Source: Metaphire vulgaris (Eukaryota; Annelida; Clitellata; Crassiclitellata; Megascolecidae). From it: a stretch of DNA of 64,000 nucleotides. Shown here piece after piece: positions 10,662-25,500 of this stretch. The position numbers and the translations under genes were made by a program. The stretch is taken from assembly GCA_018105865.1 (NCBI GenBank), contig CM030867.1, forward strand, positions 7,247,619 to 7,311,618, read 5' to 3'. The notes under the pieces were generated by a model that saw nothing but the letters and a program-made list of their open reading frames with translations, was not told where the DNA came from and made no database searches. The stretch's first letter is position 1. The number at the start of each line of letters is the position of its first letter.

Positions 10662-10823
10662 TGCATCCTCCGCTCTGTGCTTACGTTTAAATAATCTTTT
10701 ACAATCTGTTTCCTGCGTCGTCGCATATTGTGCCTATCAACAGCTACTTTTCCCTGGGCCTCAAAAAATCACCATTCGAAGCAGAAGTCAGATCTGCTAT
10801 TTCGGACAGAAGTGCATTTGAAT

Positions 10824-10998
10824 CAGTGTTTAATCTATACTCCTGGACTCCGGGGGGGGCCAACTGACAAAGCCGGGGGAAGTCAGCTAAGAGGCTGCTG
10901 TTAGTTGATGCAGTATGCCAAAATTTCCGGGGGAATTTGAAATTTCCGGGGAAAAAGGGCAATTCCCCCTCCCCAGAAACGGCCTAGATTAAACCTTG
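10824..10998. mobile_element. MITE, CAGTGTTTAATCTA family
   Basis: Starts CAGTGTTTAATCTA and ends TAGATTAAACCTTG. The flanks ATTTGAAT and ACTTGAAT match at 7 of 8. A relative in the opposite orientation ends at 48994. Confidence 0.75.
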
Positions 10999-11367
10999 AC
11001 TTGAATCCGCTGTTAAAATGGCAGAAGTCACTTGAATGCAGATTACAGAATAGAAAAGCAATCGGAAGATCTTAATGCCACATGTGAACGCTTATTGAAA
11101 ACAGATTAGCTGCAGCGTTAGACACAGATGCGCCGAAATGATTACTTCCAAGGACCATTGTGCCTTTGAAAGTACTCTGTCTAATTCCTGTCCAGGCGAG
11201 CGACCCGTATGCATTTTCAACAAAACTAACAAGTCTTTTAAAAATCAATAGCTTACTTATTAATATAACTACAAAATGCTTAGAGTTCCGTAGACGTCTG
11301 CTGTTAGCAGTGTTTCGTAAGGTCAGTTGAAAAGTCTAATCTAGAGAAAGAGAAACAAGGACAGTAT

Positions 11368-11520
11368 CTCTCTCTCTTTCTCTCTCTCTCACTCACTCTC
11401 TGTCTCTGTCTCTATGTTTGTCTCTCTGTCTCTCGCTGTGTCTCTTTGTCTCTGTCTGTCTGTCTGTCTCTCTGTCTGTGAGGAAGAAGGAAAAGAAGAA
11501 GAAGAAGAAGAAGATGATGA

Positions 11521-11556
<36 letters not shown>
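11368..11556. repeat. Compound CT / TGTC / GAA / GAT microsatellite
   Basis: Four simple repeats lie end to end: TCTC, CTGT-type, GAAGAA and GATGAT. Open frames here are repeat artefacts. Confidence 0.9.
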
Positions 11557-11558
<2 letters not shown>

Positions 11559-12374
11559 GGTGAAGAAGAAGAAGTTGCATTTTAAAAATCAAGCGACGAT
11601 CTGTTTAATATGGCATTTTCGTTTCTGGACGAAAGCAACTGTAAATATATTTTTACGCAGATCAGATTTTCAGATTTGCATGCAGTTCTTCCGGATATTG
11701 GAATTGGGAAAATTTTAATTAAGCATCTGTTTAGCCCACACCTGGAAACAATTTGAAGAAAATGAAAGAATCGGCTCTTTTTAACAAGCCTTCGTCTTTC
11801 AGTATTAGCTTAGTTTGATGACATTAGGAACTGAAAAAAACCTGGATTTTTAAGTTTCTGTCAAAATATCTAGCGGTAGTATTGGTAATTGACCTTCATT
11901 CGTGATAAACTTACCTCAGGCGCCAATAAACCACCATTTAACCACTGAGCGCGCTGTAAGCTTAGTTTAGACCACACCTACATGTACAAACGGCATTACC
12001 TGTACACTTTACGCATGGATTATATTTTGCTATTGTGAGTAATTTATAAAAAATACTGTGTGCATTCTATTAGAGATACAATTTTTTGATTTTTTAAGTG
12101 AAGACTACTGCAATATAAAGTTAAGGCCTGTACAATTGCAAATATAGCCTACATGAATTGAATTGTTCCTTAGCTTGACGCAAGTTTTTCGCCAACTACA
12201 TCGATCTTTTGCTGAGCTGAGCGGGCAAAATAAAAATGGCGGCGATGATGTAAATATATAGTCAGTAATCGGATGAATGGATTTTGTGATAGAGCATGAA
12301 AAATTATTTTTTCCAATCCAATCATCCAATGCACGCTGCAAAATTGTCCAAACCTATGCAAAAGTAAGAGTAGC
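11557..12374. other. No gene seen
   Basis: AT-rich, apparently unique DNA. Short open frames show no known motif. Confidence 0.5.
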
Positions 12375-12614
12375 CAGTGGCGTGTCAAGAGTGGTGGGTG
12401 CACGGGACCAAAGTAAAAAAAAGTCGCCTCACGCGAATTTGGGACATCCTACCTGGTGTGGATGCCCGGGGCAAAATCGATAATTTTAAGTGATTTCATG
12501 TAAAAAAAATTGTTGTCGGTCGGGCAAAAAAGGTCGGCGAGTCAATTTGGATGCCCCCATCTGGTGGATGCCCGAGGCCACCACCTCCCCCAACTCACCC
12601 CCTCTGCACGCCAT
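12375..12614. mobile_element. hAT-like MITE, CAGTGGCGTGTC family
   Basis: Starts CAGTGGCGTGTCAAGAG and ends CTCTGCACGCCATTG, followed by CGTCTAGC. The flanking duplication (AGAGTAGC versus CGTCTAGC) is weak. Confidence 0.6.
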
Positions 12615-12665
12615 TGCGTCTAGCGATTGTGCAATCGTCTTAGTGTGGGTGTGTGTTGTGTTTGT

Positions 12666-12745
12666 TTAACCCCTTAACTGGGGATCCCGGATATATCCGT
12701 CCATTTTACATTGAGTTACAGTTAAATACACGGTTAAGGGGTTAA
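12666..12745. mobile_element. 80-bp TTAA-ended palindromic MITE (copy A)
   Basis: TTAACCCCTTAACTGGGG at one end, GGTTAAGGGGTTAA at the other, with the core GGATATATCC. TTAA ends with CCC/GGG next to them resemble piggyBac-type elements, which duplicate TTAA. The family assignment is inference. Sister copies: 20880, 22918, 23819, 36892 and 43708. Confidence 0.85.
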
Positions 12746-14360
<1,615 letters not shown>

Positions 14361-14888
14361 CGCAGCGGCACCACCGCGGCGAGGATGTTGCAGGCGATCG
14401 TCGCCGTGAAGCCGACGACATTTGTTCACGAAGTTCGCCAGATCATGACTGAAACTATACTCGACGTCCTCGGTCGGTCGGCCCCAGGCGGCAGCTTCGT
14501 TCATCGGTCGCCGACCGATCGAGCAGGAACTCTGTGTGCATGAACGATAGCGGCCCACCTGTAGCGGGAGTTCGTTCGCATTCGTGCAGCAGACGGGCCG
14601 CCGAGCACGTCGCCCGCACACACCTTAAAGTCCGGGCAACCGTCGTTCGTGCAGCGCCGGCGGCGGCGGCGCCGACGGCTGCTTGGCGGCATCGGGAGGC
14701 CCGCTTCTCCTCCTCCTCGTCGTCGGCGACGGCGTGCTTGGGCCACGCGCCGCGTATTATGCCACCGCCGTCGGCCGATCTAGAGAAGCAACGGCCGGCG
14801 CCTAGTTTTTGGTTCGATTATATATATTATATTGATTCGGTCGATCTATCTATTGATTCACTTCAATGGTCTTCGAGAACTCTTTGTT
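14361..14888. promoter_or_regulatory. CpG-rich 5' flank of the sulfotransferase exon
   Basis: High GC and many CpG pairs (13600-14790), in contrast with the AT-rich surroundings. It matches a 5' UTR and promoter-proximal CpG region for the minus-strand gene. No specific TATA or initiator can be assigned. Confidence 0.45.
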
Positions 14889-14893
14889 TTATA

Positions 14894-14992
<99 letters not shown>

Positions 14993-15219
14993 GCTACTAC
15001 CACTACTACTACTACTACCACTACCACCACTACCACCACTACCACCACCACCACCACCACCACCACCACCACCACTACACCACCACCACCACCACCACCA
15101 CCACCACCACCACCACCACACCACCACCACCACCACCACCACCACTCCAGTGGCACCACCACCACCACCACCACCACCACCACCACCACCACCACCACCA
15201 CCACCACCACCACCACCAC
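14889..15219. repeat. (TAC)n to (CAC)n microsatellite, about 330 bp
   Basis: ACT units change gradually to ACC units, then there is a pure ACC block and a short CCAGTGG interruption. Poly-Tyr, poly-Thr, poly-His, poly-Pro and poly-Val frames are all artefacts. Confidence 0.97.
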
Positions 15220-15275
15220 CTGGGGTTAAACCTCCTACTACTACTACCACACTTAACTTTTGGCTGTTTGCTACT

Positions 15276-15609
15276 CAGTGGCGTAGCCAGAGGGGAGTTT
15301 TGGTGGTTAAACTTTGGCTGTTGCAGTGTAGGAGGGGAGTTTTGGCGACCAATTTTTTTTGGCGACCAATTTTTTTTATTGCGATCATATATATATATGT
15401 ATATATATACGCGCTCATATACCGATATAATATTTAAATTAGGCCTATTGAAGCATAATAATAGCCGATGACCTTTTTGCTTGCCATGGTTATTTCTGTG
15501 CTGCTGTTAACCAAATCACGGAATAGCTCTTTTTTGATTGTCAGAATTTTCCGACGTTGGGAATCATGGGAACCATAACTCCCTTCTGAAAATCCTGGCC
15601 ATGCCACTG
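15276..15609. mobile_element. hAT-like MITE, CAGTGGCGTAGCCAG family
   Basis: Starts CAGTGGCGTAGCCAGAGG and ends ATCCTGGCCATGCCACTG. Internal motif GACCTTTTTGCTTGCC. It lies against TAC/CTG simple repeat, which blurs the target duplication. Relatives: 42968 and 53679. Confidence 0.75.
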
Positions 15610-16330
15610 CTACTGCTGCTGCTGCTACTAATATGGCTGCCGAGACTAATACTACTACTACTAGGCCTACTACTACTACTACTAAAAACTACTACTACTA
15701 CTACTACTAAAGAAAAATTCCGGGCCAAGGAACAAAAAAAACCTGACCTTAAAAAAATTTATCAACTCTCCAAAAACAGCCTGATAAGCAAAACAACACT
15801 ATCGTCACCGGATCTGGGCCTCTGAAAACTCCATGGGCCCCGGTACAATGTATCGGCTGCACCCCCTCTCCTCAGGCCTGACTACTACTAATAATAATGT
15901 TTAGAGTGGCTCAATAGGGTCTGCCTTGCGGAGAACCACTATGGTTCACCCATCCATTTCATTCACATTATGGTTTACATTATGGTTTTGCTGTGGCCTG
16001 TGGATCTCATTTTTTGTCCTCTTATAGGTCTGTTCATGTATTATTCTTTGTCCTTACAAGAATTTATTTATGCCGTGTGTCTATTGCTCACACAACAGAC
16101 TCGGTCAATGCAATTCGAGTTGCCTGCACTTATGGAGCAGTGAAAGCAGAAAGACCGTCACAGACAGGGTTGGGGTTGCCGGGGGGGGGGGTGTTGAACC
16201 ACCCCCAGATAACTTTGCAACCCTCCCAAAAATCGCACGTCGGGTACACGCAGCCTCTGTCATTCATTGAATTTCAGTCCTCAACCCCCCCGCTCAAATT
16301 TCACAACTCCAACACTGGTCACAGATAAAT
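15610..16330. other. CTG/CTA repeats and MITE remnants, no gene
   Basis: CTG and CTA triplets to about 15715, then G- and C-run remnants such as GGGGGGGGGGTGTTGAACC near 16183. No coding signal. Confidence 0.45.
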
Positions 16331-16510
16331 AAGTGGTGATTCCATTAACACATTGCTTTGTTTAGTAATGGACTGGGTGTTGGCCTAAGACGCACGTTAA
16401 ACGTCCTACATAGTAAAAGATCAGCGCTGGTCCCTATGCTCATTTCAGTACTAGGCTCGTTTGAGTACCGGACATCCTTTATTTAATACAGGTAGGGCCT
16501 ACTGTACTGT
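16331..16510 (+). mobile_element. SINE-like fragment
   Basis: Contains AGATCAGCGCTGGTCCC...GCTCGTTTGAGTACCGGA, which recurs near 34160-34200 and 35490-35520. No intact promoter boxes here. Confidence 0.5.
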
Positions 16511-16792
16511 ACACTAGTGCTACTCAAATGTGGGTTACGAAGGTATAGTTACTTGGTCACGTACATTAATAAATTTTTATAAAAGCCTTTATAGCAACTT
16601 GCAATGTTATCGGGTCGCAGTAATTTTGCCACAACATCTATCGGTCCATACATCAGAAAGTTTGAGAAGCACTGCTGTACCATATAAAGCAAATAATGTC
16701 TGGTCTAATTAAGCTAATATCTCCATAATACTATCTCATAAATACTGTATACTTAATACCTTAATACTATCTCCATGATACTGTACATGACA

Positions 16793-17865
16793 GTCATAGA
16801 TTACAGAAAGGTGTTTGATTCGGTACAGCACACGAAGAAAATACTAAAGGGAGTGAGATTGTGCCACATTACAGTTGACATAATTCAAAATTATACAAGG
16901 AACAACAAGCAACCGTAAGAGTGGACAAGGACACAACAGGCTGGTTTATGACTGGAAAAGGCCTAAGGCATGGTTGCCTTAACTCCCCGTGTCATTCAAC
17001 TGCTATTCAGAGCACATAATGAGATGATCAGCAGATGAACTTTGAGATACTGGAATTAACATCAGTGGACGTGTGGTCAACAACCGGAGATACGCTGATG
17101 ATATCGTTGTGGTTACAACTTCACCAAATCCATTACAGGAACTGATAGGCAAAGCGGATTTTGCACTGAGGGAACTTGGCCTAAAAATTAACATTAAAAA
17201 ACAAAGGTAATGGTAGCTGCAGACAAAAGGATCAAAATCAATATTACATGTCGTGGACATCCTCTTGAACAAGTGGAAACCTTCCGTTATCTTGGTTCAT
17301 TAATTACAGAGGACAATAACTGCAGCTCTGAAATAAGAGAAAGGCTTAGCATGGGTCGTTCAACCATACAGACACTCACAACCCTTTGGAAGGATCAGTC
17401 GCTCAGTTTGTGGATAAAGAGATGCCCGATGGAAGCACTGGTCTGGCCCAATGCAACGTTTGCAGCCGAAGTTTGGACGGTGAAGAAGGCAGACCAGAAA
17501 AGAATCACTGTTTTTGAGACGACAACTTTCAGAAAACTTACATCCATCAGCTGGAAAGAACATAGAATAAATGCCAAGAAAATCTTGGGGGAAATAGGCT
17601 CCTATATTCAGGTATCCAATATAGAAAACTGAAATACTTCGGCCACACATAGTAGGAGCAGACAATCTATGTACGACGATATTGCATGGCAGAATTAACG
17701 GCAGGAGGAAGAGAGACCGGCCTAGTAGACGATGGGCGGATGATATTGTGGAATGGACAAGAAGACAACCAATATTCAATTGAAAAGACAGAGTCACGTG
17801 TGTAGAACTTTGTTATTAACCTGTATAGCCTCCGACCCTCAGCAATGAGGATGCACGACCATGTA
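16793..17865 (+). pseudogene. Decayed LINE reverse transcriptase (5'-truncated)
   Basis: Fragments of one reverse transcriptase lie in order but in different frames: IDYRKVFDSVQH (16796), GLRHGCL (about 16960), RRYADDIVVVTTS with the catalytic Asp pair (17086), then FRYLGSLITEDNNCSSEI and AAEVWTVKKADQKRITVFET. A C-terminal part with GRRKRDRP and DDIVEWT follows near 17700-17760. These match LINE proteins common in invertebrates, probably RTE- or Jockey-like; the clade is uncertain. Stops and shifts show it is dead. It lies outside the hnRNP coding exons, beyond that gene's 3' end. Confidence 0.85.
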
Positions 17866-19057
17866 TACATTTCCATAATTAATTTGACATTGAAAGTTAA
17901 CTTTCAAATCAATATATCTACTATGTAGATCATAAACATAACCAAAACGCTTCTCCAAATTAATTCACAGAACGGCAAATCATCCTTGTTAAAGTTTATC
18001 AGGATTACTGACCAATATATACAAGCAATCTGTTTACTGCTACAAACATCATCGAGTAGCAAAATGTCACCCATTGCAAACGCTATCAAGATATTCACAC
18101 AGTGCAACCTACTATGACCGTAGCACAAACCACAACATGCCTTTCACATTAGTAACCTAAACCAGTCTTGAGTAATTGCTCCTATAATAAAGTGCTTCAA
18201 GCAAACAAGATTGTACAGTTTACACCATTTCTACGAATATTCAGTGTACGGATTCACAAATAATTATCGCCTCAAATGCTTTCAAATTTAGACTAAGCTT
18301 GCCAAATTCTAAAAGTACATTCACAAGTCAACCTTAACACAGCAGAGTGAGTAGCTCAGATTTGGAACTGGGTATACAGCTTCAATGAGTATACAGTAGA
18401 ATCCTGTTATTTATAACGGACTGTAAGATTTTGTCTGTTGACCCAGTACAGTTTAATCTAATTATACTTTAAGAAACCTTGACCACCATAGCTGTATTTT
18501 CACTATAATTAAATTATCATAATCAAATTCACTATAATAGGATTCTACTGTACAACTGTACAGACACATGATGTAGACCTGCAATCTAAACCAGCAAATA
18601 AAACACAGGAAATAGTCACGTCCGAAGAGTATCAAGAATTATCCGTTAAACATCAAGCCAACTATAATGAAAACTCCCATCGCCAAAAGTGCTAGCCAAA
18701 TATTATGAAAAACAGCCCAAGAGCCAACACATCATCAATTAAAACACCCATTACAAAGAACAACATCGAGAAATTCATGATTTCAAAATGCACAATTTCT
18801 CCGCCACATCTACTATAAAATAAAAGGTCTAAGAATACAGAATTGGACACGTTCCCTCATTGGCAATTTACGAAACATCGGCAGAAAGTATCTCCTCTCA
18901 GAAAGTCATACGTGTGGCTGAATTATGCATTCGATCAATTGTAAGAAATCTTAAGTGCAATCATGCAGCAGCAGCAGCGCCATACGTGTGCGAGAAACTA
19001 AACAGGTCGCACTAATGTCCAACTGTCAGTGGAACGCCGTCGATCAGATCAGATCAG
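17866..19057. other. AT-rich; likely includes the 3' UTR of the hnRNP H/F-like gene
   Basis: No LINE or MITE ends seen apart from short pieces. The minus-strand hnRNP-like gene ends its coding part at 19058, so its 3' UTR should run into this area. I cannot place the polyadenylation site. Confidence 0.4.
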
Positions 19058-19129
19058 TCAAAATGCTTTGTAGTTTCCACCCATTCCATAGTATCCACCA
19101 CCACCACCACCCACCGCCGCCACCATAAC
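19058..19129 (-). CDS. Last exon of the hnRNP-like gene, out of phase by one base
   Basis: The preceding exon ends in phase 1, so this exon should begin GGT TAT GGT GGC. That frame gives a Gly run and then a Trp run, with no proper end. The frame one base away gives a Gly run then [11 protein letters not shown] and stop. Dropping one base from the CCACCCACC stretch near 19105 (plus strand) joins the two into a normal Gly-rich tail. An unseen small exon of length 3n+2 is the alternative. Confidence 0.75.
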   Translation of the reverse strand, partial: VMVAAVGGGGGGYYGMGGNYKAF

Positions 19130-19524
19130 CTGTTCAGATTTGAAGAACAGAACAATAAGTTAAAAGAATCACGCAGAGACCATATAGAAACACACCAAAC
19201 ATCTCATAATGCATAACTTGGCAAAACCGAACCAATTAATATACAAAATTTGAAATTTGCACAAGGTTCCAGGTCATTTGCAGTGTCAGGGCCACAGATA
19301 TGGAACAGTCTACCGAAGTCAGTGAAATCATCGAGTCTTCTGTCATCCCTTAAGAAAAACCAGTCATACCTGTTCCGAAAATCATATTCTGCTCACAGTC
19401 ATTCCATTCATTTTGTTGTCTTTTCATATGATTACTGTCATTTAATTTATTTGTATAGCTGGACTCTGTAATGTGCCCTTGCTCCTGACATTTGGTAATA
19501 TGGCACACAAAAGAAATTGTCAGT

Positions 19525-19563
<39 letters not shown>

Positions 19564-22500
19564 TAAATCTCCCAATTAGTCTATACCAAATGTGTCTAGT
19601 GTACTTAGCTGTTGTTATGTTACTGCTTTGTAAATATGCATAAACACACATTCAGCTACAGTCTGGCTGCCAGTGTATACTGCGATAATGCATTGAAGCA
19701 GTTCACTCCAAGCACACAGGATGGGAAGTCAGCAGAGTGGTAACAACGGTGCGGGATCAGAAGGCCGCGGCTTCAATACCCGCAGAGCCTAAGGTTGACT
19801 CGAAACAAACACAGTTAAGTCTCAAGTCAAGTTTCAAGTCTTTCAAATCAAGCCCAAATCAGCTCACGCAAGACAGCGCTAAGATGACAGCTTGGGCTAA
19901 CTTTAACCTTCTGTTTCCTCAGATTAAAAATAACTGCAGATCGCTTTTAGTGCACACAGGCGCAAAAGACTCGAGGTCAGGGAGAATAAGCCAACCGGCC
20001 TCCGCTAAGAGCCATGGGCGTATTTAGAAAGGCTCAAAGGGCTATGCTGAAATTGAAGTTCGAAAAGTAAACACGGTGACAAGCAAAAAAAGGTTATCGC
20101 CCTTCTAAAACCTGGTGACAAGGAAAAAAAAGACCAAAGGGGTACGCTATGGCTCAGTAGTGTACCCCCTAAATACACCACTGCTAAGAGCCAAATATAC
20201 TGTTTGCAGCAGTGAAAAAGTTTAAAAACAAAAGTGCCAATACTGAGAACACAGGTGTCTTCTTGTGATATAATAAAACCCACGTCCTCTAAGTTAAAGT
20301 CTACGTTTACTGCTGGACGTGGGATGAGCACGATGGCAGCACAAACAAGTCAACTAATCGGTTTGATATAATTTCAGAGCAAAAGAATTAAGTCAATTTC
20401 TGTTTATTAATCGTTTAAGTACCTCTAAAGTTGGACCTGCCAGTAGGTGTTGACTTAAGAAACAGCTCAATGTAGCGCTTCTCTACAAGAACAAGATGAT
20501 CATGATAAAACTGAATCTAGAGTTGTAAACACAAATTAAATTACACCTAATTACTCAGCACACATGGGATGTTCCATTGATTTTGACATCTATCAGTAAT
20601 TAATAAGTCATCAATTATATGCGAATTCTATTGTGAAATGCTAGAAACTAACGCATTAGGGCTCTATGCTTTTTCATTGCTTCCAGGGCATCTTCGTGCG
20701 TGGCAAAGTCAACATCTGCATCACCCGACGGACGGCCATCATTGTTCATTTGAATGGTGATTCCCACAAGACTAAGAGGCGAAAAGAACTACAGACACAC
20801 ACACACATAACAATCTCCATAAATGGCACAGACAATGCAGACAAAAAAATCACTTCTCAAAATGACTATAATTAGTTTCTTAACCCCTTAACTGGGGATC
20901 CCGGATATATCCGTCCATTTTACATTGAGTTACAGTAAAATACACGGCTAAGGGGTTAAAGGTGCTGCTTACAAGTAGACCAGCAACTCATTATATTATT
21001 GACAAAACTGAGAAAATGTTTAGAACAGACAAACTGAACAAATAAGGCAGTATCAACATTTCTATGCCTGTTTAAACAGAATAGTTGATGTCATTTTTAA
21101 TTGATTGGTGTGAGTTGACCCTTTAACACAGGCAATCTGCATAACCAATATGCTGGGGTGGGGCCCGGCCCGTGCTTTGAGGCCCACCCGGCCCGTACCT
21201 TGCAGCCCGGCCCGAGGTACGGGTGGGGCTGCAAGGTAATTTGATAAAAGTATAATCTGCTAACACGATATTAAATACAATATTCATTTGTAAATTCAAA
21301 AAGAAATAATTTTCATTAATTATATTTTAAAAATTATTTTCTTAACTGTTCCCTAATTACAATTTTTATTACAGAGAGTTGTAGTTATTGTATAATTGTC
21401 AATAAAACATTAAATTTTGCTGCTGTTGGGAAAAGAAGAGGAAAAAGGCAAGACTAAAGAAGTATAATATAGCACTTGTCAGGTACAAACAATAATAATG
21501 ACTACATAATTGAAATTCACATTTCACCTATGCAGTCAACAAATTCAGTTATTGGACAGTATACAAGTTATCTTCAAAATCTGCAATAATAAAATTTAAC
21601 TTAAACCTTTAGTCAAAATATAATTTACTTACTATTTGCTTACTATTAACGAATTGCATTTATAGAAAGTACAATGTACCTGATGAATGTCGTGATCTGT
21701 CGCACAGTATGGAAGACCTCGCATGTGCACACTGTGCCCAGTTTGACTTTCAAATTGTGTTGGATTGCCTCTGTATCCACCAATAAAGGGTCTCTTTCCC
21801 CTCACCCCCCGTCCCATCCCCATCCCCATTCCAAAGGAGTTGCCTCGCGGCCCCATCCCGCCACCGAACCCACCAAACCCACCCATGCCACAATCTGGTG
21901 GAAAACCTCCTCCACTGAAATTATCAAATCCATCGTCAAAGTAGTCTGACAAAAAACAGCAACAGCACAAAATTTTTACAATTTTTCACTAACATATATT
22001 ATAATCTGCCCTGGGTGCAAGAAATTCTTAAAACTAGACCTGGCATTTTCCTAAGAATGGTTACAAAGTTTTGTCACACAGCCAAATCAAAATACTAGAA
22101 CAATTTTACCAAACAATTTACCATCAATTTTTCCTACAGCATCTCTTGTTAAGCATTCTTGACTTTAGCCTTTACTATGCTTACTGCGCTTTATAAATTG
22201 TCAATAAATGAAAAACAATAAAAAAACAAAATAAACAAAATTTTTTTGTATTTTAAGTTTGCATTTAATTTAATTTTTATGTATTTTAAATTTTACAAAA
22301 TGCAATGCTTTATAGGTTTACAAGAATGTCATTTAGCGAAAATATTCAATCATGAAAAAATCAACAACAGCATTCAATCATAAAAAATCAAGAAAAACAT
22401 TCAATCATGAAAAATCAACATTCAATCATAAAAAAATTAACATACAGCACATTCAATCATGAAAAAATTAACATACAGCACATTCAATCCATTCAATCAT

Positions 22501-25500
22501 GATTTTTAAAAATTAGCATACTGCGCTGCATTCGATTTCTAGGAAATGACATCGGGCCCATTGGCATTCCCGGTCCAGGAATGTTCATGCCAAGTCGATC
22601 GATGTAACTGTACGGCCGAGGACGAATGAAACCTTTCTGGCGACATTCCCGCGCCAAAGTTGCCATCAGTTCGTCACACGATGACCGGAATATTTCAATA
22701 TATCTAAATTTCAGACAGAAGTGAAAGCATAATAATTACTACAAAGCGTACTGTAACATTTCACAAATGTAAGAATAAAACACAATGATAGTACAGATAG
22801 TCTGGTTTTACTATTTTTTAAAAAATTGATTGAATCAATGGATGCTTAATTAATATATTGTTTTCTTCATTTTATAAAAATTATGTAAAGAAATAATCTA
22901 ACAGCCGTGCAATTTAGTTAATCCCTTAACTGGGGATCCAGGATATATCCGTCCATTTTACATTGAGTTACAGTTAAATACAAATGACCGTGCAGGTCAA
23001 GGGGTTATATGTTTGAAAGCAGCTCCCAGCTCGGCTAAGGCTTGGAAATGACAAACAGGTTTTGAACCCTTAAAGGCAACCGAATTTGGGTTCACTGCAC
23101 TGATAAACTGTTGGAAAACAGTAAAACAGAAATGGAAAGTCTGCAGAATATGAAATGCTCATAAGCGTGCGGAAAATGCATCTATATCTGCCACATGGGC
23201 AATTGACAGGATGGATTGAAAGTGGCAATGCTAAATCCCATATCAGTATCACAAGCACCATCCTCCAAAACCAATCCCATATCCCCATAGCATGTAACAC
23301 GATCATCACACATGCACATCATGCACCCATAAAAAGTCTTAAGCTCATTTTTCAGTGTAACACGACCATAATGAGAAATAGCCTGATTATTAAAAATAGC
23401 ATTTTTGACCACAAATCAAGGAACAGTTAAACAAGGCAAATACAGGCATTATCTTATCAATTACCAGTCCCATTATGGTAAACTCACTTGAAAGATTTAA
23501 AACTGATTTCAAAATGGAAATTTACCTATCTAACAATAGATTTAATTTAATTTAAAAAATTAACCTTTAATTTTATTTTGCAAAAACTTCTGTACATAAA
23601 TGCTTCCAAGATTACAAAACAGACAGCAATAAAATATTGTGTGATAAAATACAGTGAGTACACACAGAAACAGAAAGGAATGCATATATTCATTTTGAGT
23701 ACATGGAATCTCAAGGTTTTTTTAAAAAAGAGACAAATAAAATACAACAGCTAGCTGCAAACCACTGAAGTATACACGCTCAAAATCTATTATCATGCAA
23801 TAAGAGCAGAAGTTAAACTTAACCCCTTAACCGTGTATTCAACTGTAACTCAACGTAAAATGGACGGATATATCCGCGATCCCCAGTTAAGGGGTTAACA
23901 AGTACGCATCAAGAAGCTAATTCTCACAGATAAAGAAGAACAAGACAGAGAAGAAGATAAACCCAGCAACAACCCACCCCGCTGCTAGCGTCCCACCTGT
24001 GACCTATAGTTTCCTTGTGTTTTACGAGCGCCCTCTCCACAGAATCCTGCGAAGTAAACTGCACAAAGGCATCCCCAGTTGTACGCCCCAGGTGATCTGT
24101 CAAGATCGTTATCCCATTAGGTACAATCTCCAACCCTGTCAACCCAACCCAAAAACAAACATTGGTCAGTACGGAATAGGCTGGATTCATTAAAAAAATC
24201 TATATAACTCCCTACTTACTAGCCAAATAACAAAGCCTCAGTAAAAAGTGCAACGTTGGCTAGCATTCGACAGAGTTTTCCCGCATCAGAACAGAGCACG
24301 TTTGCAGGAAATTTAGAAATCATGACACCAACCAAAAACAAAACCTTATAGAAAGATCAATCATTCCAAAGTAAAAAAATTCATACAAAGCCTAAAATAA
24401 ATTTGCTTTAAGTCTGTGTTAAGATGTAGACAATAACCTTCCTACAAATCATTCCTGTGTCAACATCAGCATTTAAGTTGCAATGATAATTATGAAATCA
24501 AATATTATGTCCAACAATGCACCAGATAAACAGTTGAGCCACATTAAGTATTTAATCTGAACTCAATTTTTCATATGCAGATATACTTTAAATAATATTT
24601 AAACATTTCAGAATTCCATATTATTACATAAAACAACGTTTGAAACAATAATAAATTATACATTCTCATGTCTCTAAGCCAAAGAAAGGAAAGGGCCATG
24701 GACAAGCACTTCTACACCATTGGCTCCAAAAGTCCTCATGGACAATGGAGCGTGATGATGATGATGATGATGATGATGACATGTCTCTAAGCCAATCAGC
24801 GTAAATGTAATTTAAAAAGAAATCATCAAGGAAACAAATACCTATTGCAATAAAAATCAAACTTAATCCACTGCACCAACATCAGTGATGAACCTGGGCA
24901 CTAGATATACCTGTAAAGAAATTTGCAATTTCTTCTTTTGAACAACCGTATGGCAGACCCCGCAGTCGAACAACAGCATCCATAAACTGCGACAGGTGGT
25001 TGGCACCATTGTGCCTAAGAGCATATTCCATCTCAGAACGCTTTACTTTGAAAACTGATAAAAAAGGACAAAACCCAGTAAGCAAATATTGAGTCACATT
25101 AACAAATAACATTCAACATGATGGAATTTACTTTTAAATAAAAATATACCCCTAACTGAAAAATCATAGACGTTAAGTCTACAAAACCAATGGTACCAAA
25201 GCATCTACCCTCAAATTCAACTTTTACTTGTTAACCCTTGGGCAACACAAGACCGATATTTCGACTTCATAACATAATGGTTATATGGATTGACGGGGTG
25301 AAAGGGTTAAACTACAAAAGCATCCCATCAATGGAAAGTAAAAGTGACACATAAAGTACTACAAACGACACGATATTATTTAACAAACACAATCTATAAT
25401 ACTGAGTTATGCCCATTTGACTTTTTACCCAAACCACATACCGGTAATGACAATAAAAACATGCTAACACAGGCAGCTGCAAATGGAAAACTTTGGCTTT

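Noticed and set aside
14858..15471. Large frames rich in Tyr, Thr, His, Pro, Val and Gly
   Set aside because: They are readings of the TAC/CAC repeat; only the part of a frame before 14860 has normal composition and it shows no domain.
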